The notes: generated from the letters alone by a model not told the origin. Counted from the stretch's first letter, positions 18,394 through 31,150 are shown. The stretch: DNA of 64,000 nucleotides from Armatimonadota bacterium (GCA_013314775.1 JABUFB010000013.1:124001-188000); one strand, 5' to 3'. Numbers and translations: made by a program.

Positions 18394-19447
18394 AGGGCAG
18401 TTCCAGCACTTTGTCTCGCCAGACCGGAATGTCCACCCGCACCCGCACCATCCAGTCCATCTTCACATAGCGCCCCTGGAAACTCACCGGTCCGCTCGCA
18501 GGGACCTTCACTTCGAGCGTCCGATTGATCACCATTCCAGCGTTGAAGTCCCCTTCGAGGATCGGGTGCCAGTCCAGCACCGTGACCTTCTCCTCCGAGC
18601 CAGAACCGTGAATCTTGCAGCCTGCCCAGCACAGCACATTGCGGCAGTGGATGTTGCTGTCGGTCTCCACGCTAAGCTCGAGGCGAAGCGTATCCCCGGC
18701 CGCCACCACGTATAGCCCGTCTTTCGTAACAGCTTCGCGCGCAGTGATGCGGCCACTCACGGGGCCCTGCCTGTCGCGCACGGGCGGCGTTTTGACTTGA
18801 GCCAGCCATTCCACCGGAATGACGCTGTCCGGCCCTGTGCCGCGATCGGCGCCCCTCTCCAACTCAGGCGGGAGATGCAGCGCTCGCACCTGCCGAATAT
18901 CGGGGATCAATCCCCGCGCTGGTACCCTCACCACAAGCTCCCACTCGATGAAGTTGTTCTGTCCGCTGAAACTGGGAATGCCGTTGGCCGGCAGCTTAGC
19001 ATCCACCGCGAACTCCGCGACCTCACCCGGGGATAGCCGCCGGGCTTCCCCGAGCACAAACTCCTGCTCTACCAGATCGTTGTGGTAGTGAGTGTCAGAG
19101 GTGCCGCCGCGGTTGATTGCATGCTCGCGGCAGATCAGTTGGGCAGTGGGTGTGCCGGTGTTGAAAGACTTCTTGCACTGGACTGCAGGACGCCAGCGCA
19201 GTGCTGAGCCAAGTCTAGTTGATCCAGTCAGCTCAGGTAGGATAACCTCGTAGGTGCCGCGCGCGATCTGGCTGCGGATCACTACCACCATGATGATCGT
19301 CGCGATCACCGCGGCGATCACGCCAAACACAACCCGCATGACGCCATCGTTCGCCATTGCGAAGCCCAGCCCGCCGAGCACGATAAGAAGCCCGATCCCG
19401 ATGAAGCAACCGATGATCTTGCTCATTGGCCCACTTTCACGCTGCAT
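18368..19447 (-). CDS. Membrane protein with two N-terminal helices and a beta-rich domain
   Basis: About 359 residues from the ATG at 19447 (GGGGGTG upstream), or 352 from the ATG at 19426, where MSKIIGCFIGIGLL begins the first membrane helix. A second helix (VVFGVIAAVIATIIMVVVI) follows. The rest is predicted beta-rich, with two related halves around RLSPGEVAEFAVDAKLPANG/EWELVVRVPARG and AAGDTLRLELSVETDSNI/MDWMVRVRVDIP. This repeated strand pattern recalls an arrestin/SpoOM-like fold. No catalytic motif is seen. It lies 37 bases downstream of the DUF6785-like gene and is probably cotranscribed. Function is unknown. Confidence 0.75.
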   Translation of the reverse strand: MQRESGPMSKIIGCFIGIGLLIVLGGLGFAMANDGVMRVVFGVIAAVIATIIMVVVIRSQIARGTYEVILPELTGSTRLGSALRWRPAVQCKKSFNTGTPTAQLICREHAINRGGTSDTHYHNDLVEQEFVLGEARRLSPGEVAEFAVDAKLPANGIPSFSGQNNFIEWELVVRVPARGLIPDIRQVRALHLPPELERGADRGTGPDSVIPVEWLAQVKTPPVRDRQGPVSGRITAREAVTKDGLYVVAAGDTLRLELSVETDSNIHCRNVLCWAGCKIHGSGSEEKVTVLDWHPILEGDFNAGMVINRTLEVKVPASGPVSFQGRYVKMDWMVRVRVDIPVWRDKVLELPFIVTPRLM

Positions 19448-19484
19448 GCCAACACCCCCGGATGTGTTCGACTGCCGCCCGACC

Positions 19485-21488
19485 TTACCCGCCCAGATTG
19501 AGGTAGTACCTCTTTGAGATTGACGGGTCGATAAAGTAGTTGATGACGATGCGCCACAGAAACCCGCCAATGAGCATATGCCCCAGGGTCAGCCCGAGGA
19601 ACAGGGGCACGAAGCGGCGATACGTCCGGTAACCGCCGTACCGCAGAAGCAGCCGCTGGCAAGTCCACGCAAATAAGAACGGGAACCAGTAGGGCGTGTG
19701 GTCGCCATACAGTGTGGCCAGCAGGAACCCCAGCGGGTGGAAGGGGAAGTTGGTCAGCCGGATACGCGCCATCGTGAGCAGCCAGGTGAACACGAAACCG
19801 CCGCCGTAGAAACCCATGCGCAGGAAATCCGGGCCCTGCGGGTTGTCCAGCCCGGTCCGCACCACGTTATACTGACCCCGCGACCAGTTGAAGCCCCAGC
19901 CCAGGCTCTGCTCCCCGGACCGGCTCCCGATCAGCACTTGCCCCTGCGAATACCCCACATCCAAGTGGTACCAGAACGTGATGCCTAGTGCCACCGCACA
20001 GGTCAGCAGCATGATCGCCACCAGGTGTGTGCGCTTCGCGTGAGCATACCCGGCAAGCTGGAAGCCATCCACAAAATACTGGCCGATCTGATGAGGGTAT
20101 GCAGCCCGACCGGGCCAGAACATGGCTCCGAACAGCGCCATACTCCTGGCGCCACCGTGCTGCTTGATATACCGCGACCCTATCAACTGATAGGGCATCT
20201 GCTGGTCATATCCGTAAGGATGGCACCACACCACTGGTGGCCCGGCTTCCGCGCGCACGCGCGCTGCAACAAGCGTGAACATCAGCGTGCTCAAGACCAC
20301 GCTCAGCGGCAGAAGCGTGGGCAGTCCGGCCTGCACCCAGAAGGTGACCATCCCCGCCGTCCCCAAGACCAGACCGATTGCCAGCCAACGGTAGCGCAAG
20401 GGCTCGTTCGTGTCCTCGTTTCCACTCACGATCTGCCGCCAGACCCAGGTGAAATGCGGTCGCGCGAGAATGATCAGGAATAAAGCCAGAGCGACGTATC
20501 CGCCGGAACTGACTTCCTGGAAGAAAGGAAAGCCCCCGGCCCGCATGCCGGCGCTGAGCCCGATCACCTTCACCATCTTCAACATGAAGTAGAACAGCCA
20601 CCCTGACAACAGGACCTCACCCGAAACCAGGTACGCCAGCCCCCACACTTCTAACCCGAAACTGATGCTCAGCGGCCGTAAGAACCGCAGCCAGCCGTCG
20701 GTGAAATTCTTGTCCAGCGGCACGTGCCACTGGAAACCGGGGATCGCCGGGAAATACGCGTGCAGGATATTCAGCCCGTTGAATCCCGCGGCGAGGGAGA
20801 AGCCCACCCACATGTAGGGATTGCGGAAGAACCCGCTGGTGATGCCCTCGGTGTGCTTGCCGCCGGTCATCTCCACAGGGATGAATAGCAGCGGATAGGT
20901 CAGGCGCTCACGCTCCGACCACTGCCTGCGAAACAGTCCCACCAGACACATGACCGTGAACACCATCACCATCTGGAAGCTGAACCAGGCGATGAGCGGT
21001 GTCTTCCACTCACCCCACGGGATGTTGCCCGACGCCGAGCCCTCCATCCAGCGCTGGATCGTCAACTCGTCCTTGGGCACGAACCAGTCAGGGTAGGCTT
21101 CGAACAGCTCGCCCCATTTGTTCGCATCGGTGGCGAAGTACTTGCCGCTGGTGAGGTAGTGGATGATATATCCGCCGCGCTCCATGGGCAGCGAGATCGA
21201 CAGCGCGGCATAGATCAGGAAGACCTCGGCGCGGGACAATGGACGCAGGCACGAGGGCAGGCCCCGGACGCGTGAGAGAAGGAGGTTTGCTCCCTGAAGG
21301 ATCAGCAGGATGAAGAAGGGCTGGACCGGGGGGGACGTATAAGGGACCCAATTGATCCGCACGAACCCTGGCTTCGTGGTGAGCAGATAGATTGCGAAGG
21401 TGAAGCCTACCGCAAGGACAACTGCGCGAAGAGTGAGGCCGGCCAAGGATTCCGGTTGCTGGGAGTGGTCGTCGTGCGTCCGAATCAT
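19485..21488 (-). CDS. Polytopic membrane protein, DUF6785-like
   Basis: A 667-residue integral membrane protein starting at the ATG at 21488 (MIRTHDDHSQQ); the frame stays open far upstream but that part overlaps transposase remnants and is not coding. About twelve hydrophobic helices can be seen, for example AVVLAVGFTFAIYLL, PFFILLILQGANLLL, FQMVMVFTVMCLVGLF and VALALFLIILA. Polar loops contain GGYIIHYLTSGKYFATDANKW and VVWCHPYGYDQQMPYQLIG. This matches the large uncharacterised membrane family (DUF6785/DUF6784) found in planctomycete-like and Armatimonadota genomes, often near sugar genes. A TATACT element lies at 21552-21557, about 64 bases before the start. Function is not known. Confidence 0.8.
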   Translation of the reverse strand: MIRTHDDHSQQPESLAGLTLRAVVLAVGFTFAIYLLTTKPGFVRINWVPYTSPPVQPFFILLILQGANLLLSRVRGLPSCLRPLSRAEVFLIYAALSISLPMERGGYIIHYLTSGKYFATDANKWGELFEAYPDWFVPKDELTIQRWMEGSASGNIPWGEWKTPLIAWFSFQMVMVFTVMCLVGLFRRQWSERERLTYPLLFIPVEMTGGKHTEGITSGFFRNPYMWVGFSLAAGFNGLNILHAYFPAIPGFQWHVPLDKNFTDGWLRFLRPLSISFGLEVWGLAYLVSGEVLLSGWLFYFMLKMVKVIGLSAGMRAGGFPFFQEVSSGGYVALALFLIILARPHFTWVWRQIVSGNEDTNEPLRYRWLAIGLVLGTAGMVTFWVQAGLPTLLPLSVVLSTLMFTLVAARVRAEAGPPVVWCHPYGYDQQMPYQLIGSRYIKQHGGARSMALFGAMFWPGRAAYPHQIGQYFVDGFQLAGYAHAKRTHLVAIMLLTCAVALGITFWYHLDVGYSQGQVLIGSRSGEQSLGWGFNWSRGQYNVVRTGLDNPQGPDFLRMGFYGGGFVFTWLLTMARIRLTNFPFHPLGFLLATLYGDHTPYWFPFLFAWTCQRLLLRYGGYRTYRRFVPLFLGLTLGHMLIGGFLWRIVINYFIDPSISKRYYLNLGG

Positions 21489-21968
21489 GGAGTCCCGCCG
21501 ACAGTGGCCGCATCCAGGGACCGCCACGGAGGTGATGAACGAGACTGGGCCAGTATACACTACCAACGAGCATGCTTTCCATAGCCGCAACGCCTGGTCC
21601 TTACCCACTACAATGATGGGGAATTGGTACGGGTTTGAGTAGTCCGCGCGTGAGTTTGGCGAGCCACGGGTCGTGGTGGCGGACCAGTTGCAGGCCCAAC
21701 CAGAAGACACTCTAGCCCGCCCCATGCACCAACTTGGAGGAGGCGAAGCGGCAGGGACCCCGGAATAGCCTGGTAGCGAACCATAAAGCCGTTCCCGGAG
21801 GTTCCTGCCGTGAATGCACAGTGCCCCATGCAGACCGCAGGCTCCTTCCGCGGAGTCCGCACCGAAGTCTAGTGCCGGGGCGTGAGTCTTGGGAAGACCG
21901 CCGGGAGCTACCCTTTGTTCGGAGAACGGCAGGTTACCACCCAAACCAATCTCCGAGGGGGGAGCTCC
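21489..21968. other. Intergenic region upstream of the DUF6785-like gene
   Basis: There is no supported gene. On the minus strand a TATACT at 21552-21557 could be the -10 of the DUF6785-like gene, without a good -35. The segment next to 21969 may include unrecognisable parts of the decayed transposase. Confidence 0.4.
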
Positions 21969-22340
21969 GTGAGCACAGTCTCGATAGCGCCGTTGAATGT
22001 CAACGCGTACGAGCAGTTGAAGCGCTTCGTTGAAGACTGGCAGGCTGTGGAGCCGGAAGCCGTCGCCAGCCTGCGTACGGATTTCGCCGCGTCCATCGCA
22101 TATCTCAGACCGCTCAGCTTGAAGCATACACAGCGCGATCGCACGACCAACGCGATGGAAGGCGGGGGGATGAGACCCTTGCGCCGCACCCTGGACCGCG
22201 CCACGGCGTACCACAGCGACACAGGCGCCAACGTGGGGATGTTCCTGGCGATCGCAAGGCTCAACGCCAAGCAACGCGGCAAGGCCTGGGTACACGAGAC
22301 CGACGATCTTATAACCATGCTATACAATGCCGGACCTTAG
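21969..22340 (+). pseudogene. C-terminal transposase fragment (Mutator/IS256-like)
   Basis: A 123-codon frame from a GTG at 21969 (GGGGGAG in front) resembles only the end of an IS256/Mutator-type transposase: FVEDWQAVEPEAVASLRTDF, then HTQRDRTTNAMEGGGMRPLRRTL, ending NVGMFLAIARLNAKQRGKAW. Full-length transposases of this type have about 400 residues with DDE catalytic positions; the catalytic core and N-terminus are missing here. The RTTNAMEG/RRTL pattern corresponds to the RTTN-IER/RRRT block of the family. No terminal inverted repeats or target duplication are evident. Family assignment is tentative; it could also be a small protein of another origin. Confidence 0.5.
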
Positions 22341-22617
22341 ATTTCCGTACAGGCCCCTTCGCAAGTCCACATCTTGTCACACAAGGCCTTCTGGACATGC
22401 GGATTCCTTCGCACATGTCGATCGCCCACGTACGACCCGCCTTCGGGGGGCCTGCCCGGGTGGCACCGTGACCTAGGCTGGAGGGAGATCTCGGGCCGGC
22501 GCCGCACGGGTCTCACTCGAGGCGCTCTCGCCCAACCGGATCGGACCATCAGGCTTCGTGAGTAGCGCGCCACGAAGCGCTTCTGCACTTCTGGGACAGA
22601 CTCCCGGCTTGACGTGC

Positions 22618-24150
22618 CTATTCCTGCCAAGCCCGGCTGAGGGCGTCCACCAAGGCCTGCTGGGGCACATATTGGTGCTCAGCATTCCTCACCCACACAC
22701 CCATGCTGCCCATCCCCGTTGTCTCCCGCCAATTCCAGTACGTCCAGGGGATCTCGAAGCGGTTCAGGATGTTTGCTACGTCGGCCACCCAGGTGACCCC
22801 GTCGCCCCAGGACGGCTGGGCGCAGCCAAATTCACCGCAAAACACCGGCACCTGGTGCCGCTCCCGGAACTCCACCGCGGGGCGGATGCGTGCCGCCAGC
22901 CAGGCTCTGTCCACTTGCTCCTCCTCGTAGTGGAACCATGCAACCATCGGGTAGCTGTGTCCCGTTGCCTTGCTGGTCTTGACGTGGCAACGCAAGACGT
23001 ATTGAGCGCCCTGCTTGATACGGAACTTCTTCTGCAACGCCCATGCGTTGTAGGAGTCGGTACCCTGAATGCGCAGGGAGCCCGGGGCACTGTGGCCTTC
23101 GTGCGGATCCCAGGCGAACTGCCCGGCGGTCTGGCGCTCGACGATCCACCCCTCCGATTTCCTGTTCGGTGGGAAGTCCAGGTTGTCGGAGATCGGGACC
23201 GTCTCACCGTCGCACAGCAGGTTCACATCGTCAAACCAGCAAGTACCCACGTTGCGCGTCGAACGCAGGATGAGCTGCCCGTGGGTGGCTTCCGCCGGGG
23301 GCGTAAAGGTCTGCTCCAGCACGTGCCAATCGGTGTCGCCGGAGGCGCCCCAGTCTTCCGGCGTGTTTTCCAGCCAGCGCTGGACAAGGGGCCACACGCC
23401 GGGATAGCGGCCGTCAGGGATCTGCCAGTATGTCAGAATGCCCGGCTCATAGAAGTGTATGGTATATACGAGACTGGGTCGCGGCAGCAGAGCCTTCTCC
23501 AGGCCGGCGATGCTGGAGCAGTAGGGATCGCTGACAACGATGGGACGATCAGGGTCCTCGGCCCGGATAGCGTCTATTGCCTCCAGGCAAAGCCGTTCGT
23601 AGTCCTCCAGCGGGTAGTCCTGTTCCGGCACGGGCTCGTTCATCAATTCGTATCCCAGAAGGCGGTCGTAGTGCCGATAGCGCCGGACCAGTTGCGTCCA
23701 CACAGCAATCCACTGCTCCTGCAGCTTGCGCTCCCGCCAAAGCCGGTTCGCGCCTCCGTAATTCCAGCTCCAGGGGTTGTTGCCGCCAGGAGGGGTGTGA
23801 TAGTCCAGGATGAACCACAGACCTGCCTCCTGGGCCCAGCTACACATGTTGTCCAGCAGCGCGAGGCCCGGCCCGCCGATCCGGTCGCTGTCGGGTGGAT
23901 CGGTTACCTTGTCATGAAGGAAGGCAATCCGCACCAGAGTGGCGCCCAGGCGCTTCATATCGGAGGCATCATGCGGCTCCACACAGCCCCACCAACCCCA
24001 ATTGGCGCCCCTGAGCACCAACGCTTCTCCCGACTCATTCACCAGTTTGGGGCCGACGACCCTGACGTGGGCTGCCGCCGCCGGTAACCCAAACGTCACT
24101 GCCGCCGCCACCACCCAGACCGCCGACTTCACTGCAGCTGAATTGGCCAT
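22618..24150 (-). CDS. Secreted GH5-type glycoside hydrolase with inserted carbohydrate-binding-like domain
   Basis: A 510-residue protein with a signal peptide (residues 1-27). The barrel begins with KLVNESGEALVLRGANWGWWG and carries RIAFLHD, WFILDYHTPPG and LLGYELMNEPV, where Glu172 is the GH5 acid/base position. The nucleophile position is Glu440 in VPVFCGEFG, and WTYWNW follows. Between them, residues about 272-408 form an apparent beta-sandwich insertion (DWHVLEQTFTPPAEATHGQLIL, TCWFDDVNLLCDG, GSLRIQGTDSYNAWALQKKF) of the kind seen in CBM4/CBM22-like modules, after which the barrel resumes with PMVAWFHYEEEQVDRAW. The family hydrolyses beta-glucans or mannans. No supported gene lies in the 277 bases between its stop and the transposase fragment. 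Confidence 0.88.
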   Translation of the reverse strand: MANSAAVKSAVWVVAAAVTFGLPAAAAHVRVVGPKLVNESGEALVLRGANWGWWGCVEPHDASDMKRLGATLVRIAFLHDKVTDPPDSDRIGGPGLALLDNMCSWAQEAGLWFILDYHTPPGGNNPWSWNYGGANRLWRERKLQEQWIAVWTQLVRRYRHYDRLLGYELMNEPVPEQDYPLEDYERLCLEAIDAIRAEDPDRPIVVSDPYCSSIAGLEKALLPRPSLVYTIHFYEPGILTYWQIPDGRYPGVWPLVQRWLENTPEDWGASGDTDWHVLEQTFTPPAEATHGQLILRSTRNVGTCWFDDVNLLCDGETVPISDNLDFPPNRKSEGWIVERQTAGQFAWDPHEGHSAPGSLRIQGTDSYNAWALQKKFRIKQGAQYVLRCHVKTSKATGHSYPMVAWFHYEEEQVDRAWLAARIRPAVEFRERHQVPVFCGEFGCAQPSWGDGVTWVADVANILNRFEIPWTYWNWRETTGMGSMGVWVRNAEHQYVPQQALVDALSRAWQE

Positions 24151-24305
24151 ACTCAGATCGTCTCCCAGAGGTCGTGGTTAGCTGGCCCGCCCTATTCATG
24201 AAGTAGGAGCAAGGAGAAACCGAAGGCCGTCGAAATGGGCTTCTGTGCCAGAGGAATGCCTGTTCCAAGATGCCCCCCGGCAGGACACAGTGCATTCGAC
24301 AACTG

Positions 24306-24475
24306 GACCTAGGAATCCTTCATCGCAAGCAGGTCACCGGTCGCTTCGATGGCGACGACATCTCCAGGGAAGACCGTCTCGTGCTGTTCGCCCGGGCCCT
24401 CGACCTGCTGGGGTCGCCCGGGTTCGCCATCGCGGAGTCCGTCGGGGATCACGACGACCGTGCGGCGGCGACGAT
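24306..24475 (+). pseudogene. Possible N-terminal remnant of an IS1380-like transposase
   Basis: In one plus-strand frame, VTGRFDGDDISREDRLVLFARALDLL followed by FAIAESVGDHDDRA recalls the start of IS1380 transposases (a FDGGDISSDGGLLLLRE-type block then a D-R pair). Only about 55 codons match by eye, several signature residues differ, and the frame then dissolves. It is therefore at best a remnant. It could be a chance resemblance. Confidence 0.3.
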
Positions 24476-24659
24476 GCTGGACGCCGCTGGCGTCGCCGGA
24501 GGGGCCGCGGCGGACGGGAGTTCGACATGGTGCCCTTGACCGGGGCCCGCCCTCGGCGTACCACGGCTCGACGGTTCCGCACCGCGGATGCCCGCGGCGG
24601 CACCGCATGTCGAACGGCCCCGACCGGGCCGCGACGCAACGGTCGAGAGGTGAACGGAG

Positions 24660-25049
24660 ATGAGCGGTGCACTCACGGCACCCTTCGCCTGGTACGGCGG
24701 CAAGCAGAGGCTGACCCGGTTCGTGCTGCCGCTGGTGCCGGAGCACTACGACGCCTGCGTGGAGACCTTCTTCGGAGCGTGCACCATGTTCTGGCGGCTC
24801 CGCGAGCTGAAGGCCGAGGAGGCCGATATATCCGAGCAGATCGAGCGGAGCCAGGGCCCCAAGCCGCTGCCGATCTAACTCTTCAAGGACGAGAGCCTTC
24901 AGGCCATCGGGGACAACCTGCCGAAGGCCTTGCTGTCGCCGGACAGCGGCGTGGCCAAGCGTTACCTGAACCTGTTCGCGAGGCGGATCGAGCTGGAGAG
25001 GGACGAGGTGAGGATCGAGATGAACGTGGCTGCGATGCTGGAAGAGGGC
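24660..25049 (+). pseudogene. Decayed mobile-element gene: Dam-like N-terminus joined to serine-recombinase-like C-terminus
   Basis: From the ATG at 24660 the first 47 codons resemble a DNA adenine methylase N-terminus (PFAWYGGKQRLTRFVLPLVP, then EHYDACVETFFGACTMFW, corresponding to the F-W-GGK and EPFFGGGA blocks). Directly after, RELKAEEADISEQIE is a coiled-coil-like segment, a TAA stop falls at 24876-24878, and the same frame continues with LFKDESLQAIGDNLPKALL and KRYLNLFARRIELERDEVRIE. This continuation looks like the end of a large serine recombinase (YL-L-RIEL-DEV-I pattern). The methylase catalytic motif is absent. It is best explained as two deleted element genes fused and then interrupted, abutting tRNA-Asn. 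Confidence 0.5.
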
Positions 25050-25112
25050 CTGCAGAACGCAAAAACGAGAACTGTTGACCATGAAGGTGCAGTTCTCGCA
25101 GTTGGTGATGCT

Positions 25113-25187
25113 TGGCTCCCCGGGGCGGATTCGAACCACCAACCTAATGGTTAACAGCCATCCGCTCTACCATTGAGCTACCGGGGA
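25113..25187 (-). tRNA. tRNA-Asn (GTT)
   Basis: A complete cloverleaf on the minus strand. The acceptor TCCCCGG pairs with CCGGGGA, the D-arm is TAGCTCAATGGTAGAGC, the anticodon loop CTGTTAA gives anticodon GTT, and the T-loop is GGTTCGAATCC. The discriminator is G and CCA is encoded. It lies 58 bases downstream of the 5S gene, beyond a strong hairpin, so it may be cotranscribed by readthrough. The mobile-element remnant ends beside its 3' end, the usual side for integrase attachment sites. Confidence 0.97.
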
Positions 25188-25205
25188 ACCTGGTTCGGGT
25201 ATGGC

Positions 25206-25239
25206 GACGGGGCCGGGAGCACGATGCCCCGGCCCCGTC
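25206..25239 (-). terminator. Strong hairpin between 5S rRNA and tRNA-Asn
   Basis: A perfect 12-bp stem (GACGGGGCCGGG with CCCGGCCCCGTC) encloses a 10-base loop, seven bases past the 5S 3' end. There is no U tract downstream, so it is either the rRNA operon terminator or a processing/attenuating structure ahead of tRNA-Asn. Confidence 0.55.
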
Positions 25240-25245
25240 AATCAG

Positions 25246-25363
25246 CCCCGGCGACGACCTACTCTCCCACGACGTCTCCATCGCAGTACCATCGGCGCTG
25301 GAGGGCTTTACTTCCGTGTTCGGAATGGGAACGGGTGTGGCCCCTCCGCCATAGTCACCGGGA
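25246..25363 (-). rRNA. rrf: 5S ribosomal RNA
   Basis: The minus strand reads CCCGGTGACTATGGCGGAGG at the 5' end, contains the universal CCATTCCGAACACGGAAG block, and ends with GTCGTCGCCGGGG pairing with the 5' end. Length is about 118 nt. It follows the 23S gene in the standard order. Confidence 0.95.
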
Positions 25364-25390
25364 AAAACGGTTGTCAATACGCGCGCACCC

Positions 25391-25408
25391 TGACAACTGC
25401 ATAGCGGA
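25391..25408. repeat. 3' half of the 23S rRNA processing stem
   Basis: TGACAACTGCATAGCGGA at 25391-25408 is the exact reverse complement of 28588-28605. The two arms flank the 23S gene and would form an 18-bp duplex in the precursor, the usual RNase III substrate. Confidence 0.8.
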
Positions 25409-25436
25409 TTTGTTAGCCTCAGAATGAGTGCAAGCG

Positions 25437-28542
<3,106 letters not shown>

Positions 28543-28587
28543 ACGCAATGTGAGATTCCTTCGGCTAACTAGTAACTTGCGTTACTG

Positions 28588-28605
28588 TCCGCTATGCAGT
28601 TGTCA
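28588..28605. repeat. 5' half of the 23S rRNA processing stem
   Basis: TCCGCTATGCAGTTGTCA is the exact complement of the arm at 25391-25408. It lies about 45 bases before the 23S 5' end, between tRNA-Ala and 23S. Confidence 0.8.
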
Positions 28606-28684
28606 AGGTGCGATCGTCTCGAGCCATCAGGCTCGTGCATGATGCCCTCTAGGGCGCCACGTACCAACCTGATCGCCTATCTAT

Positions 28685-28760
28685 TGGTGGAGACGACCGG
28701 GATCGAACCGGTGACCTGCTGCGTGCAAGGCAGCCGCTCTCCCAGCTGAGCTACGTCCCC
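28685..28760 (-). tRNA. tRNA-Ala (TGC)
   Basis: A complete minus-strand cloverleaf in the 16S-23S spacer. The acceptor GGGGACG pairs with CGTCTCC (one G-U), the anticodon loop CTTGCAC gives TGC, the T-loop is GGTTCGATCCC, the discriminator is A and CCA is encoded. Confidence 0.97.
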
Positions 28761-28808
28761 ACTCGGTCCGCCCTGGCCCCCGTCTCACTCCCGGCCACCG
28801 AGGTTCAG

Positions 28809-28885
28809 TGGTGGGCCGAGGTGGACTTGAACCACCGACCTCGCCCTTATCAGGGGCGCGCTCTGACCGGCTGAGCTACCGGCCC
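28809..28885 (-). tRNA. tRNA-Ile (GAT)
   Basis: A complete minus-strand cloverleaf upstream of tRNA-Ala in the 16S-23S spacer. The acceptor starts GGGCCGG, the anticodon loop CTGATAA gives GAT, the T-loop is GGTTCAAGTCC, and CCA is encoded. Confidence 0.97.
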
Positions 28886-29043
28886 ATCCCGTTCTCGAAG
28901 GTTCGCTTCCGACACCGACGAAAAATGCGAGGGGATCAGGCTCCCTCGCAGGAACGCCCCATCTCCGTCTGAAACTCTATCCTGAGCCCGTCGCCCACGT
29001 ACCGATGGCCGTGCGCCTCCACAGCCTCGTGATGCGATCCCTC

Positions 29044-29071
29044 AAAACTAAATAGCGTGAGTGATTGCCAG
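29044..29071. repeat. 3' half of the 16S rRNA processing stem
   Basis: AAAACTAAATAGCGTGA at 29044-29060 is the exact complement of 30697-30713 in the leader. ATTGCCAG at 29064-29071 also pairs with CTGGCAAT at 30683-30690. Together they form a 17+8 bp stem around 16S. Confidence 0.8.
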
Positions 29072-29101
29072 ATCGACCTGATCCGAATGTTTCGGATCTC
29101 T

Positions 29102-30627
<1,526 letters not shown>

Positions 30628-30682
30628 AAACAATGCCCGTACCGAAGCCATTGACTCCGGCCGGAACCTAGAACAGAGCTTG

Positions 30683-30713
30683 CTGGCAATTCATCGTCAC
30701 GCTATTTAGTTTT
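30683..30713. repeat. 5' half of the 16S rRNA processing stem
   Basis: TCACGCTATTTAGTTTT at 30697-30713 and CTGGCAAT at 30683-30690 pair with 29044-29071. It lies in the rRNA leader, 56-86 bases before the 16S 5' end. Confidence 0.8.
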
Positions 30714-30740
30714 CAAGGATCGCTCTTGTCGCAGGCCGCT

Positions 30741-30769
30741 ACCATACTGGATCGCGTATTCGCTGTCAA
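30741..30769 (-). promoter_or_regulatory. rRNA operon promoter P3 (proximal)
   Basis: On the minus strand TTGACA (30764-30769) and TATGGT (30741-30746) are separated by exactly 17 bases. This places transcription start near 30734, about 105 bases before 16S. Confidence 0.7.
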
Positions 30770-30852
30770 CTACTTTTCTGCAGATTTCTCCGCATCGCGG
30801 TCCTGTAACTCGCGGCTTTTCAATGTCCCCGTCGCCGTGCGTCGGGTTCTAT

Positions 30853-30881
30853 AAATTACCCGAACCCGTCTTCACTGTCAA
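30853..30881 (-). promoter_or_regulatory. rRNA operon promoter P2 (middle)
   Basis: TTGACA (30876-30881) and TAATTT (30853-30858) are spaced 17 bases on the minus strand. The -10 is weaker than in P1. A run of five A's lies just upstream of the -35. Confidence 0.55.
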
Positions 30882-30949
30882 GGACTTTTTCAAGCAGCCT
30901 TGCCGCTCCACTGTCCTTCGGACCCACCACCACCCGGCAACGAGAGCGG

Positions 30950-30978
30950 AGTATACAGACTTGCCCCGCACCTGTCAA
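30950..30978 (-). promoter_or_regulatory. rRNA operon promoter P1 (distal) with possible UP element
   Basis: TTGACA (30973-30978) and TATACT (30950-30955) are spaced exactly 17 bases on the minus strand. An A7 run at 30993-30999, at about -55, could serve as an UP element. This is the best sigma70-type promoter in the window. Confidence 0.75.
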
Positions 30979-31150
30979 GCGCGCTTCACATCTTTTTTTG
31001 GGGGGCCGCACACCACACATCCGCGCTGAATCTCGCGCCGTGACACACACCGCTGTTCTTGCCCCCAAGACCGCTTTCTATGGCCCTGCGCGCCCTTTTC
31101 AGGTACACTGCTCCGTGCGACAAGCCACCACCAACTACGGAGGGCCATCC

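Noticed and set aside
22453-22475. GGGTGGCACCGTG, resembling the core of a T-box riboswitch
   Set aside because: No specifier stem or terminator can be drawn around it and no plus-strand gene follows; the downstream gene is on the other strand.
22337-22630. Short minus-strand frames in the gap between the transposase fragment and the GH5 gene
   Set aside because: Arg-rich, no ribosome site, no resemblance to any family.
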